Shown: positions 23,195 through 30,765 of the stretch, in pieces
Position numbering within the stretch: position 1 is the first letter of the stretch
Layout of the letters: every line of letters starts with the position of its first letter
Origin: a bacterium UBP15_UBA6099
GTDB taxonomy: Bacteria; UBP15; UBA6099
DNA length: 46,236 nt
Direction: 5' to 3'
Assembly (NCBI GenBank): GCA_002435745.1
Contig: DIWT01000028.1
Location: 1,081-47,316, forward strand
Position numbers and translations under genes: made by a program
Notes under the pieces: model-generated
What the model was told of the DNA's origin: nothing
What the model saw: only the letters and a program-made list of their open reading frames with translations
Databases searched by the model: none

Positions 23195-24359
23195 CGGTTT
23201 GATATATTTCGACAACGCGGCGACAAGCCATCCGAAGCCGCCCGAAGTGGCGGCTTCGGTTTCTTCTTTCATAAACGAAATCGGGGCGAGTCCGGGCAGG
23301 TCGGGACATCGGTTGTCCATCGAGGCCGGAAGAGTGGTGTTCGAGGCGCGCGAGATTGCCGCCGCCCTGTTCAACGCCCCCGACCCTATGCGGGTGTCGT
23401 TCGGGCTGAACGCCACCGACGCGCTCAATCTGGCGATAAAAGGCGTCCTGCGTCCCGGCGACCACGTCGTCACCGGCGGCATGGAGCACAACTCGGTGAT
23501 GCGCCCGCTCCGCGACATGGAGCGGCGCGGCGTTCAACTCTCCGTCGCGCCGGCCTCGCCGGACGGAACGCTCGACCCGGCTGACATCCGTAAAGCTCTT
23601 CGCCCCAACACGCGCCTCGTGGCTCTCAACCACGCTTCCAACGTTACCGGGGTCGCCGCGCCCATCCGCGAGGTCGGTCGCTTCTGCTCGGAGTCCGGGA
23701 CTCTGTTCCTTGTGGACGCCGCCCAGACGGCCGGGTGTTTTCCTCTGGACATGCAGGCCGACTTCATAGACCTGCTGGCGTTCACCGGACACAAGGCCCT
23801 GCTCGGCCCGCAGGGCACGGGCGGGCTGGTCGTCGGCGGCAGGGTGAAACTCGACGAGTTCGCAACGCTCAAGCAAGGCGGCACGGGCAGCCGCTCCGAG
23901 TTCGAGACTCACCCCGACTTCGCTCCGGATATGTTCGAGGCTGGCACGCCGAACACTGCGGGCATCGCCGGGCTTCTGGCGGGCCTTAGCTTCGTGTCCG
24001 GCGAAACGGTCAAAAAGATTCACGCGCGGGACGCCGCACTGACCGCGCGGCTAATCTCCCGGCTCAAGGAGGTCCCCCGCCTGAGAATCATCGGCGAGGC
24101 TCCCGGCTCTCCCCGCACCGCCACCGTCAGCTTCGTCATAGACGGCCTCAGCCCCTCTGAAATCGGTCTTATCCTTGACGAGGAGTTCTGCATACTCTGC
24201 CGCGTCGGCCTCCACTGCGCGCCCGCAGCCCACAAAACCGTCGGCTCTTTTCCAGACGGCTCCGTCAGATTCGGCCTCGGCTACTTCAACACCGAAGAAC
24301 AAATCGACTTCGCCGCCTCCGCGCTTAAAGAAATCGCTATGAGGCGTGGGGGGTTTTAG
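23163..24359 (+). CDS. Cysteine desulfurase/selenocysteine lyase-like protein
   Basis: I use the ATG at 23163, inside the TusA-like gene; an in-frame TTG at 23199 directly before IYFDNAAT is an alternative. The roughly 398-aa PLP enzyme has YFDNAATSHPKPPEV, NHASNVTGV, LVDAAQTAG, the PLP Lys in FTGHKALLGPQGTGG and the catalytic Cys in RVGLHCAPAAHKT (about residue 351). These features match the cysteine desulfurase subgroup repeatedly found with YedE and YedF. It would release sulfur or selenium from cysteine or selenocysteine for selenophosphate synthesis. The gene is clearly coupled to the two upstream genes. Confidence 0.88.
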   Translation: MSSVSSSARNNGLIYFDNAATSHPKPPEVAASVSSFINEIGASPGRSGHRLSIEAGRVVFEAREIAAALFNAPDPMRVSFGLNATDALNLAIKGVLRPGDHVVTGGMEHNSVMRPLRDMERRGVQLSVAPASPDGTLDPADIRKALRPNTRLVALNHASNVTGVAAPIREVGRFCSESGTLFLVDAAQTAGCFPLDMQADFIDLLAFTGHKALLGPQGTGGLVVGGRVKLDEFATLKQGGTGSRSEFETHPDFAPDMFEAGTPNTAGIAGLLAGLSFVSGETVKKIHARDAALTARLISRLKEVPRLRIIGEAPGSPRTATVSFVIDGLSPSEIGLILDEEFCILCRVGLHCAPAAHKTVGSFPDGSVRFGLGYFNTEEQIDFAASALKEIAMRRGGF

Positions 24360-24374
24360 GGAAATCAGGGGGAG

Positions 24375-24634
24375 TTAAGGGAAAACTTTTGAAAAAGTTT
24401 TCCCTTAAAATCCCTTTCAAAATCTTTCATGCTAGCGCCGATGGGAAGGCTTCGCTCTTCCCATCGGCGCGTGTCATGGGAAAAGATATTGGGAAATGGT
24501 TTTCAGAGGAATCATGTTCAAGAATGCTTTTACACGGGGCGTCGGGAGAGAAGCGCGGAAGCGATTTTCTCACGACGACCATTGAAAAGTTTTGAAGAGA
24601 TTCAAAGAGAAACTTTTTCAAAAGTTTCTCTTTG
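24375..24634. repeat. Complete composite inverted-repeat element (MITE-like), 260 bp
   Basis: The element has four hairpins in order. These are TTAAGGGAAAACTTT with a TGAA loop (24375-24408); GCGCCGATGGGAAG / CTTCCCATCGGCGC (24435-24470, 14-bp perfect stem); a GTCGGGAGA-type stem (about 24541-24578); and CAAAGAGAAACTTTT / AAAAGTTTCTCTTTG (24603-24634). The first about 45 bp and the reverse complement of the last about 45 bp are alike (core ACTTTTGAAAAAGTTT in both), so the whole has terminal inverted repeats that are themselves hairpins. No coding capacity is seen. Partial copies lie at 13395, 14971 and 46138. Confidence 0.8.
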
Positions 24635-24650
24635 GTTTTCTTTACAACAA

Positions 24651-24682
24651 AAAACCCCGACCCTTGAAGGGGGCGGGGTTTT
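24651..24682. terminator. Bidirectional rho-independent terminator
   Basis: AAAACCCCG (24651-24659) pairs with CGGGGTTTT (24674-24682), with an inner CCCTT/AAGGG stem. T-rich sequence follows in both directions. It would serve both the plus-strand selenium module and the minus-strand envelope genes ending at 24717. Confidence 0.8.
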
Positions 24683-24716
24683 GTTTGTTTTAAGGCTTAG
24701 CTAGCGCGTCAGGCGG

Positions 24717-25388
24717 TTATTTGTAATCGTAGCCGACGCCGAGGTAGAAGCCGTCGTACTTGTTGTTGTCTGAGCCGCCGTCCCATTTGAGATTAATCTT
24801 CTGGTATCTGTAACCGATATTGGCCTTAAGGCCTTCATAGGGAAGCTTGTAGCTGAATTTCAGGTCGAGATCGAACTCGGAGGAATCGGCTGATTCGGAG
24901 CCTACGATTCCGCTCTCGGAGGCGTCGTTGGCGATGCCCAGTCCGAGGTCGATATTGCCTGTCCACGGCGTGCCCTCGAAAGCAAAAGCGTACCCGCCGC
25001 CGATCCTGATTCCGTTCGAGTCCACCGAGCCGCTACCGGCTGCCGAGGATATGTCTATTTCGTTATTCTGATAGGCGAGGGTGGCGTACAGTCCGCCTTC
25101 GAAATCATATCTTGCGCCGACCAGATACCTGTTCGATTCCACGTCGAAAGTGTTCGCGGAGTCCGAGTCGCTGCCGCTGTTCAAATACTCGAAGATGGCG
25201 CTCCACTTTGTTTCGGGAATGCCGATGACTCCGTTGATGACGAAAGCGTTCTGATCGAGCTTCTCTCCGTCTGTGGACAGGTCGTTGATCCAGTAGTTCA
25301 GGTTCACCGTGCCCGCGGCTTTCGCCGGAGCGCCCGTCAACGCCGCGCATGCGAGCGCAAAAACAACTGCCGCAACTATCCTCTTCAT
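24717..25388 (-). CDS. Predicted outer-membrane beta-barrel protein
   Basis: The ATG giving MKRIVAAVVFALACAALTGAP has GGAGGAAGAG upstream and starts a clear signal peptide ending near APAKAA. The 223-aa product then shows alternating, aromatic-flanked beta strands (NLNYWINDL, YLVGARYDFEG, YATLAYQNNEID, IGYRYQKINLKW) and ends in FYLGVGYDYK, typical of small barrels. I cannot name a family. It follows the 463-aa envelope protein by 40 bp and probably shares its transcript, with a terminator 35 bp downstream. Confidence 0.72.
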   Translation of the reverse strand: MKRIVAAVVFALACAALTGAPAKAAGTVNLNYWINDLSTDGEKLDQNAFVINGVIGIPETKWSAIFEYLNSGSDSDSANTFDVESNRYLVGARYDFEGGLYATLAYQNNEIDISSAAGSGSVDSNGIRIGGGYAFAFEGTPWTGNIDLGLGIANDASESGIVGSESADSSEFDLDLKFSYKLPYEGLKANIGYRYQKINLKWDGGSDNNKYDGFYLGVGYDYK

Positions 25389-25428
25389 TTCTCTTCCTCC
25401 TGATTTATTTTCGTGTTTCATAGAACGC

Positions 25429-26820
25429 TTAGAACATCATATTCGCGCCCAACTGGTACCCTTTGTATTTGAATCTGCCGGAGTATATCGTGCCGCCCAT
25501 GTCGTAAGAATAGTTCTCCGTGCACATCTGATAAGCCGCGTCCAGAGCGATTTCGTTGGAGTAAAGATATCTGACGCCGAGGCTGTTCATCCTTTCGCCG
25601 TCTTCCAATCTCATGTGTTCGGCGAACAGGAAGGCCTGCTCGCTGTAAGCGTGGCTTATGCCAAGCCCGGTGAGTTTTTCTTTTGCGGAAGCGCCGGAGC
25701 CGCTTAATTTGGCTCTGCCGTAGAAGCCATGCACCGACGTCTGTTCGGACACGTGATAGTCAAGCGCGGCTCCGTACACGGAAAATTTGTATGAAGAGAC
25801 GAACCCGGTCCTCATCTTTCCTTGCGAACCCATGATGGCGAGGTAAAGGTCGGTTTCCTCGTCGCTTTTGTCTTTTTTCATCGAGGTCATCGGAATCCTG
25901 TATTTGGCCGCGATGGAGGACAACTTGGTGTCGTACAGAGCGTTCACGCTCTCTTCGGATCCCGAAGCGACGATTTCGGCGTTGGCCGAGAGGCCGTATC
26001 CGAAATGATAGGAGTTCATGTTGGTGTCTTCCGCTTCGATGCCGAGAGCCTGAAGCACAGTGTCGGTGGAACCGTTGAGTTTATTGTGCATGTAGGATAT
26101 GCGAGCCTGATGTTCGGGGACTACCTGCGCGGTGGGTATTATATGAAGTCCGGTGAAACCGACGCCGAAAGTTCCGGTCGTGCTTGCGCCGGTCTTGATG
26201 GCTTTTTCATCAGTGGCTTTGGCGGTTTTTTCTTTCTTGGGTTTCTCTTCCGCTTTTTCAGGTTCGGATTTGCCGCGTTTCCTGTCTGCCGCGGGTTTAT
26301 CTTCGGCGGCAGGGGCGGGAGCCGGCGCGGCTTCTTCAGACGCCGTTCTCGTTTCCCTTCTCTTCGAGGTCTTGGCCGCTTCCTTGACCTCTATGGTTTC
26401 CTGTTTCTCCGCCTGTTTCTCTTCGGCTGCCGATTCCTCCGCAGGTTTGGAGGCGCGGCCGCGTTTTTCCGTTTCGCCCGCAGACGGAACCGCTTCGGGG
26501 ACGAACGGCTGGAAAGTGTATGTGCTTCCCTCTCTGATCGGCCTTTCGAGCGAGACAATCCTCGCTATTGAGTAAGAGATGTCGACTTTCTCTATCTCGA
26601 CGCTCGCCACGGGGCGGCCGTCCTGCACCAGCGTGTACACCTGTCCTTTAGACAGTCCCGCGCCCGTCCCCTTGTAGAACATCACCGTGTTGTTTTCGAA
26701 CACGACGTTGATCATCGCGGAGAACGACGGCTGTTCGGCGCGCGCGGACGCGCACATAAACGCCGCGACGGCAATCGCCGCGACAAATGCGGGCAACCCG
26801 ACCCTCACGATTTTTTTCAT
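25429..26820 (-). CDS. Exported protein with charged linker and C-terminal beta-barrel-like domain
   Basis: Starting at the ATG giving MKKIVRVGLPAFVAAI, the 463-aa product has a signal peptide (cleavage near ARAEQP). A small N-terminal beta domain of about 75 residues follows (MFYKGTGAGLSKGQVYTLV). Next is a long Lys/Glu/Ala/Pro-rich low-complexity linker (about residues 105-205). The C-terminal region has strands such as GFTGLHIIPTAQVVPE, ISYMHNKLNG and YHFGYGLSANAEIV, ending in YKGYQLGANMMF, which is barrel-like. The linker may span peptidoglycan. The family is unknown to me. Confidence 0.68.
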   Translation of the reverse strand: MKKIVRVGLPAFVAAIAVAAFMCASARAEQPSFSAMINVVFENNTVMFYKGTGAGLSKGQVYTLVQDGRPVASVEIEKVDISYSIARIVSLERPIREGSTYTFQPFVPEAVPSAGETEKRGRASKPAEESAAEEKQAEKQETIEVKEAAKTSKRRETRTASEEAAPAPAPAAEDKPAADRKRGKSEPEKAEEKPKKEKTAKATDEKAIKTGASTTGTFGVGFTGLHIIPTAQVVPEHQARISYMHNKLNGSTDTVLQALGIEAEDTNMNSYHFGYGLSANAEIVASGSEESVNALYDTKLSSIAAKYRIPMTSMKKDKSDEETDLYLAIMGSQGKMRTGFVSSYKFSVYGAALDYHVSEQTSVHGFYGRAKLSGSGASAKEKLTGLGISHAYSEQAFLFAEHMRLEDGERMNSLGVRYLYSNEIALDAAYQMCTENYSYDMGGTIYSGRFKYKGYQLGANMMF

Positions 26821-26918
26821 GGTTATCCATCGCCTCAATATTATTTTAACCCAGATAAGTCTATAATGACCGGGCGCGCCGCGTCAACATCCGTTTTCAT
26901 GTTGCCGACCCGCGCCCC

Positions 26919-28148
26919 CTACAGATATTCCGGCAGAACCTTCCTCATCGCCTTCACCGTGTCCCGCGCCACAGCCTCGCCGTAGCACGGCGCAGTGACC
27001 AGCACGAGGGTCCGAGCGGACAGTTCGTCCGCCACCGGGCAGTCGCCGCTTGCGGCCTGCGACGGAGCCGCGTGCGGGCAGTCGAACGGACATCCTTTCG
27101 AGTACGCGCGTTTGTTTTTTATGAAATCGACGGAGTTCAGCGGGCGCGGGTACACCCACCACACGGGCACGTTCTCGGCGGCGAGGGCTTTATAAATCTC
27201 GAAGGTATGCTCGATGCCGCTTGTCGGCAGCGTGACCGGGAAGAGGTGGTTGGCGGACACAACGCCGGCGGGCGGTTCGTATATCTTGACGGGGAGTCCC
27301 GCAAGGTTCTTTCGGTAATAGTCGGCCATCCGGGCGCGGCGCTCGTTGAATGAGTCCAGTTTTCTTAGCTGGGCGAGGGCGACCGCCGCGCTCAACGCCG
27401 GCATCCGGTAGTTGTATCCGAGGGCGACGTATTCGTATTTTGCGGCCATGCCGATGTGCCGGATAATTCTGCATTTTTCAGCCAGAGCGGCGTTGTCGGT
27501 GACAATCGCGCCGCCTTCGCCCGCCGCCATGTTCTTCGATTCCTGAAAGCTGAAACACGCCATGTCGCCCATTGAGCCGGTCCGGCGGCCCTTGTACAGC
27601 GCGCCGTGCGCTTGGCAGGCGTCCTCGATCACCGTTATACCTCGCCGCTTCGCTATGGCCGTTATCCTGTCCATGTCCGCCGGCAGCCCGAACAGATGCA
27701 CAGGCACGACCGCCTTCGTGCGGCGGGTGATTTTTTCCTCGACGCGCGCCGGGTCGATATTCAACGTGTCACGGTCGATGTCCGCGAACACGGGGACGGC
27801 GTTCTGCTGGATGATCGCCGACACTGTGGCGATGAATGTGTAAGGCGGGGCGACAACCTCGTCGCCGGGGCCTGCTCCGGCGGCGGCGAGCGCGACGTGC
27901 AGCGCGGCCGTCCCTGAGTTCACCGCGACGCAATGCTTCGTCCCGCAGTAGGCGGCGAAAGCCTTCTCGAAGCGCTCGACCGCGTCGTTTGACAGAGAAG
28001 TGAGCCGCCCGGACTTGAGGACGACGGCGACGGCGCGAGCCTCCGCGTCGTCAATCAGCATTTTCTGGGGGGGAATGTTTTTTCTTACGGGAGGGCCGCC
28101 GTTGATTGCGAGATGCGCGGCTGTCGATGTTATTCTCTTCTTTTTCAT
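26919..28148 (-). CDS. DegT/DnrJ/EryC1-family aminotransferase
   Basis: The ATG giving MKKKRITSTAAHLAINGGPP is chosen; it lies inside the 3' end of the permease-side intergenic junction, 19 bp after the permease stop. The 409-aa protein has INGGPPVRKNIPP at the N-terminus, NSGTAALHVALAAAG, VEEKITRRTKAVVPVHLFG, EDACQAHGA and the PLP Lys segment FSFQESKNMAAGEGGAIV. This is the sugar-aminotransferase/AHBA-synthase-like fold. It could make an amino sugar or a small aromatic precursor; the substrate is unclear. It is the third gene of a unit with an ABC exporter, so its product may be exported or modified after export. Confidence 0.85.
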   Translation of the reverse strand: MKKKRITSTAAHLAINGGPPVRKNIPPQKMLIDDAEARAVAVVLKSGRLTSLSNDAVERFEKAFAAYCGTKHCVAVNSGTAALHVALAAAGAGPGDEVVAPPYTFIATVSAIIQQNAVPVFADIDRDTLNIDPARVEEKITRRTKAVVPVHLFGLPADMDRITAIAKRRGITVIEDACQAHGALYKGRRTGSMGDMACFSFQESKNMAAGEGGAIVTDNAALAEKCRIIRHIGMAAKYEYVALGYNYRMPALSAAVALAQLRKLDSFNERRARMADYYRKNLAGLPVKIYEPPAGVVSANHLFPVTLPTSGIEHTFEIYKALAAENVPVWWVYPRPLNSVDFIKNKRAYSKGCPFDCPHAAPSQAASGDCPVADELSARTLVLVTAPCYGEAVARDTVKAMRKVLPEYL

Positions 28149-28167
28149 GTCTCCGGTTTCTCCGTGC

Positions 28168-28983
28168 TCAGTAGTGCGAAAGACTGCCGTCGCGTTTGAC
28201 GCGCCTGAGGGCGGCGGCGAAGAACGCTGCGCTCGCCGGGACCAACACGGCTCCCAGAGCCGCCAGAATCGCCAGATCATTCCCCAGTTCCGCGAACGAG
28301 GCTCCATTTATGCAGGCGTCTCTCATCAGCCTCAGCGTGTACGTCATCGGGATGAACGCGGAGATTTTCTGGAGCGCGGCGGGCAGCGCCTCGACCGGAA
28401 AAAACACTCCGCTCAACAGTGTCGCTCCGAACCCTATCAGCGCCGATATCGGGTCTCCGCGCTTGAACATCAGGGTGAACGCCGCCGACATCAGCCCTAT
28501 GCTGTTGAACGCGGCGAACGACAGTATGATTATGACCGGGATCGCCGCCCAGTTGGGGTCGTCGTACGATGCGCTCAGAAGCAGTATGCCGATCGCCAGA
28601 TAGGCCACTAGGTGGAAGCTGCCGTAGATGAAGCTCCACAGCAGGCGGGCGGTGAACAGCAGGGCAGGCGAGGTCGGCGACGCCATAAGCGCCTCCAGCG
28701 TGCCCAGCGTCTGCTCGTTTCGCACCGTCGCCGAGAACGAATACATTCCCACGTTGAGGAACCCGCTGAGCGCCAGCCCGATCAGCACGAACGAGAAGTA
28801 GTCTCCGCCGTACTTTTCGAGGAACTTCGGGGTTGCGCCTTCAAACGCGCGAGCGATAAAAAAGAATATGCTGGTGAACATCAGGATGGTGGCAAGGTCG
28901 AGGAAAAATTTCAGCCGGTAGCTGACTTCTTCAAGGAAGTCCCTGCGGATGAGTACGAGAATTTTCCATGCCGCTGTTTTCAT
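28168..28983 (-). CDS. ABC-2 type transporter permease
   Basis: The 271-aa protein has about six hydrophobic segments and the ABC-2 signature region ending in GFGATLLSGVFFPVEALP and FIPMTYTLRLMRD, typical of ABC-2 exporters. The stop and start of the ATPase and permease genes overlap by 4 bp (ATGA), so they are coupled. The exporter presumably acts in the inner membrane; the cargo is unknown. Confidence 0.85.
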   Translation of the reverse strand: MKTAAWKILVLIRRDFLEEVSYRLKFFLDLATILMFTSIFFFIARAFEGATPKFLEKYGGDYFSFVLIGLALSGFLNVGMYSFSATVRNEQTLGTLEALMASPTSPALLFTARLLWSFIYGSFHLVAYLAIGILLLSASYDDPNWAAIPVIIILSFAAFNSIGLMSAAFTLMFKRGDPISALIGFGATLLSGVFFPVEALPAALQKISAFIPMTYTLRLMRDACINGASFAELGNDLAILAALGAVLVPASAAFFAAALRRVKRDGSLSHY

Positions 28984-29750
28984 GATGAAACAGTCCGGGC
29001 GTCAGCGCCGCCGCCGCGCTCTAAGCGGCGCATCATTTCGCGGAGGGTTTCCGCGCTTTCCGGTTTGCCGGAGAAGACCACCGCTCCCTTTTCCATGAGG
29101 GCGACGCGGGAGCCGATGGCAAGAGCCTCGTCCAAGTTGTGGGTGGCCACCAGAGCGCACCCGCCGCCGCGCGCGACGAACTCGTCTCTGATGAAAGCGG
29201 CGTTGCGCTCCGCGCTCACCGGGTCGGCCCCTTTGTTCGGCTCGTCGAGCAGCAGCAGCGCGGGCCGGTGCAGCGTAGCGCGCGCAAGCGCCGCCCTCTG
29301 CTTCATCCCGGACGACAGCGTCCTCATCGGCCTGTCCGCAGCGTCGGCTATGCCGAACGTCTCCATCGCCTCGTCTATCCGGGCTGAAAGTTCGCGCGGA
29401 GGGATGTTGTGCAGCGCGCCGAACAGCTTCAGGTTTTCCCGCGCTGACAGCCGCCAGTAGAAACTCCGCTCGTCTCCCGTCATCAATCCTATTTTCATCT
29501 TGAGCGCGGGCGAGTGGCGGTAGATGTCGCAGCCGTCGACCGTCCCGGTTCCCGAATCCGGCGAGACGACTCCGGCGAGTATCTTCATAAGCGTGGACTT
29601 GCCCGCCCCGTTCCTGCCCACAAGCGCCAGCGTCTCTCCTCGCGAGGCCGTCAGCGTCGCCCCGGCAAGAGCCTGAGACGGAACCGACCGCCTGAACGGA
29701 TTTATCTGCGGAATCCTATACGTTTTAGATATGTTTTCGAGAACTATCAT
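28980..29750 (-). CDS. ABC transporter ATP-binding protein
   Basis: The start at 29750 gives MIVLENISKTYRIPQINPF and a 256-aa protein. Walker A is VGRNGAGKST, the signature is LSSGMKQR, Walker B is LLLLDEPNKGAD and the switch His is in VATHNLDEA. This is a daunorubicin/ABC-2-type exporter ATPase. It is the first gene of the three-gene unit. Upstream (29751-30094) there is no gene; it holds only the imperfect hairpin at 29940-29978. Confidence 0.88.
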   Translation of the reverse strand: MIVLENISKTYRIPQINPFRRSVPSQALAGATLTASRGETLALVGRNGAGKSTLMKILAGVVSPDSGTGTVDGCDIYRHSPALKMKIGLMTGDERSFYWRLSARENLKLFGALHNIPPRELSARIDEAMETFGIADAADRPMRTLSSGMKQRAALARATLHRPALLLLDEPNKGADPVSAERNAAFIRDEFVARGGGCALVATHNLDEALAIGSRVALMEKGAVVFSGKPESAETLREMMRRLERGGGADARTVSS

Positions 29751-29939
29751 ACAATTTAAAATGATATTTGACGGATGTATGCATGTCAAATAAAGAGATT
29801 GCCACTAGCGGTAAAACTGATTCCATAATAAATGAAAATAAACAAAACGGAATGGAATACGACTGTGGAAAATCCTCCGGGGGTTTTCGCTTTTTCTCGC
29901 ATCATCGCAAAAAGAATACGAGAAGTTTCGGAAAAGGGG

Positions 29940-29978
29940 TTTGGGGAAATAGCCCTTTTCAAAGGTTTTTTCCCCAAA
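29940..29978. repeat. Intergenic hairpin, degenerate relative of the composite repeat end
   Basis: TTTGGGGAAA (29940-29949) pairs with TTTCCCCAAA (29969-29978). The flanking AAGTTTCGGAAAAG and TTTTCAAAGG follow the order of the right-end hairpin of the composite element, but with many changes. Confidence 0.4.
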
Positions 29979-30094
29979 CGCTGAAGGCGAAAACCTTTAT
30001 CCCGCATTCCCCATATCAAAAAACTAATACTGTGTAAGAATTCGGTAAAAACGCCTATGAACACAGTAAGAATTCTTGTTCAAGGGGTGTCAAA

Positions 30095-30505
30095 ATGGCA
30101 AAATCAAAGGGTGAAAGCCTGAAAGTGGATTTCAACGGCAGTTTGAAGCTGGAATTTCACGGCTCCAAAGTAACATCCGATTCTATCACCCGCTGTTCTA
30201 CTTCAACCAGCACGGCGACTGAGAGGGAGCCATGCTGCGACCCGGCAACGCGCACAGTGCAGACGGATGGAAAATGCGCTCGACGCCATTGTGAAGAGAC
30301 ATGAACAAACGCAAAGAAAATATTTCCGATGAGGCACCGTTTTTGCAATCCCTGACATCTGCGAGTATCTTGAAGAACATTCGTTACAGTATGCCATCCG
30401 GCTTCCCGCAAATGAAATTCTAAAGCAAGAAATCGGGTGTCTGTTGACCCGCTCAGTTGGACGACCATCCAAAGAACCGGAAATCTTCCATGCCGGTTTC
30501 ATGTC
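30095..30505 (+). pseudogene. Decayed IS1380-family transposase
   Basis: The first 29 codons (MAKSKGESLKVDFNGSLKLE, then FHGSKVTSD) match the conserved N-terminus of IS1380-type transposases. They then jump to HPLFYFNQHGD(stop)EGAMLRPGN and AHSADGW, so an internal stretch is deleted. The remaining sequence reads ALDAIVKRHEQTQRKYFR(stop)GTVFAIPDI, then YAIRLPANEILKQEIGCLLT and RSVGRPSK, typical of the family's catalytic region. At least two stop codons and one frameshift are present. The element is inactive. The terminal inverted repeats were not identified. Confidence 0.8.
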
Positions 30506-30683
30506 GAACGCATCCTGTTGCGAATCAAGCGATTGCGATGCTGTATGGCATAAGACAGCGCATCAAGGGAAACGTCGGTAGATAACCACGCCCTGAAAAC
30601 TATTTCGGCAGGGAAAAGCGTCTTCTAAGGCATCTTTGTTGTAAAATCTGTTCTGGATGCTGGCGCTCATGCAGTCCGACTGA

Positions 30684-30711
30684 TGAAACCGCCCGGTTTT
30701 CGGCGGTTTCA
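30684..30711. other. GC-rich hairpin upstream of the acyltransferase-like gene
   Basis: TGAAACCGCC (30684-30693) and GGCGGTTTCA (30702-30711) form a 10-bp perfect stem with an 8-nt loop. No T run follows. It may be the remains of the transposon end or a transcriptional insulator. The rest of 30506-30765 shows no further gene. Confidence 0.5.
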
Positions 30712-30765
30712 GGTCAGAAGAATGCCGGTTCCAAGTTTGATATTGGGAATGTCGGATATAAAAGC

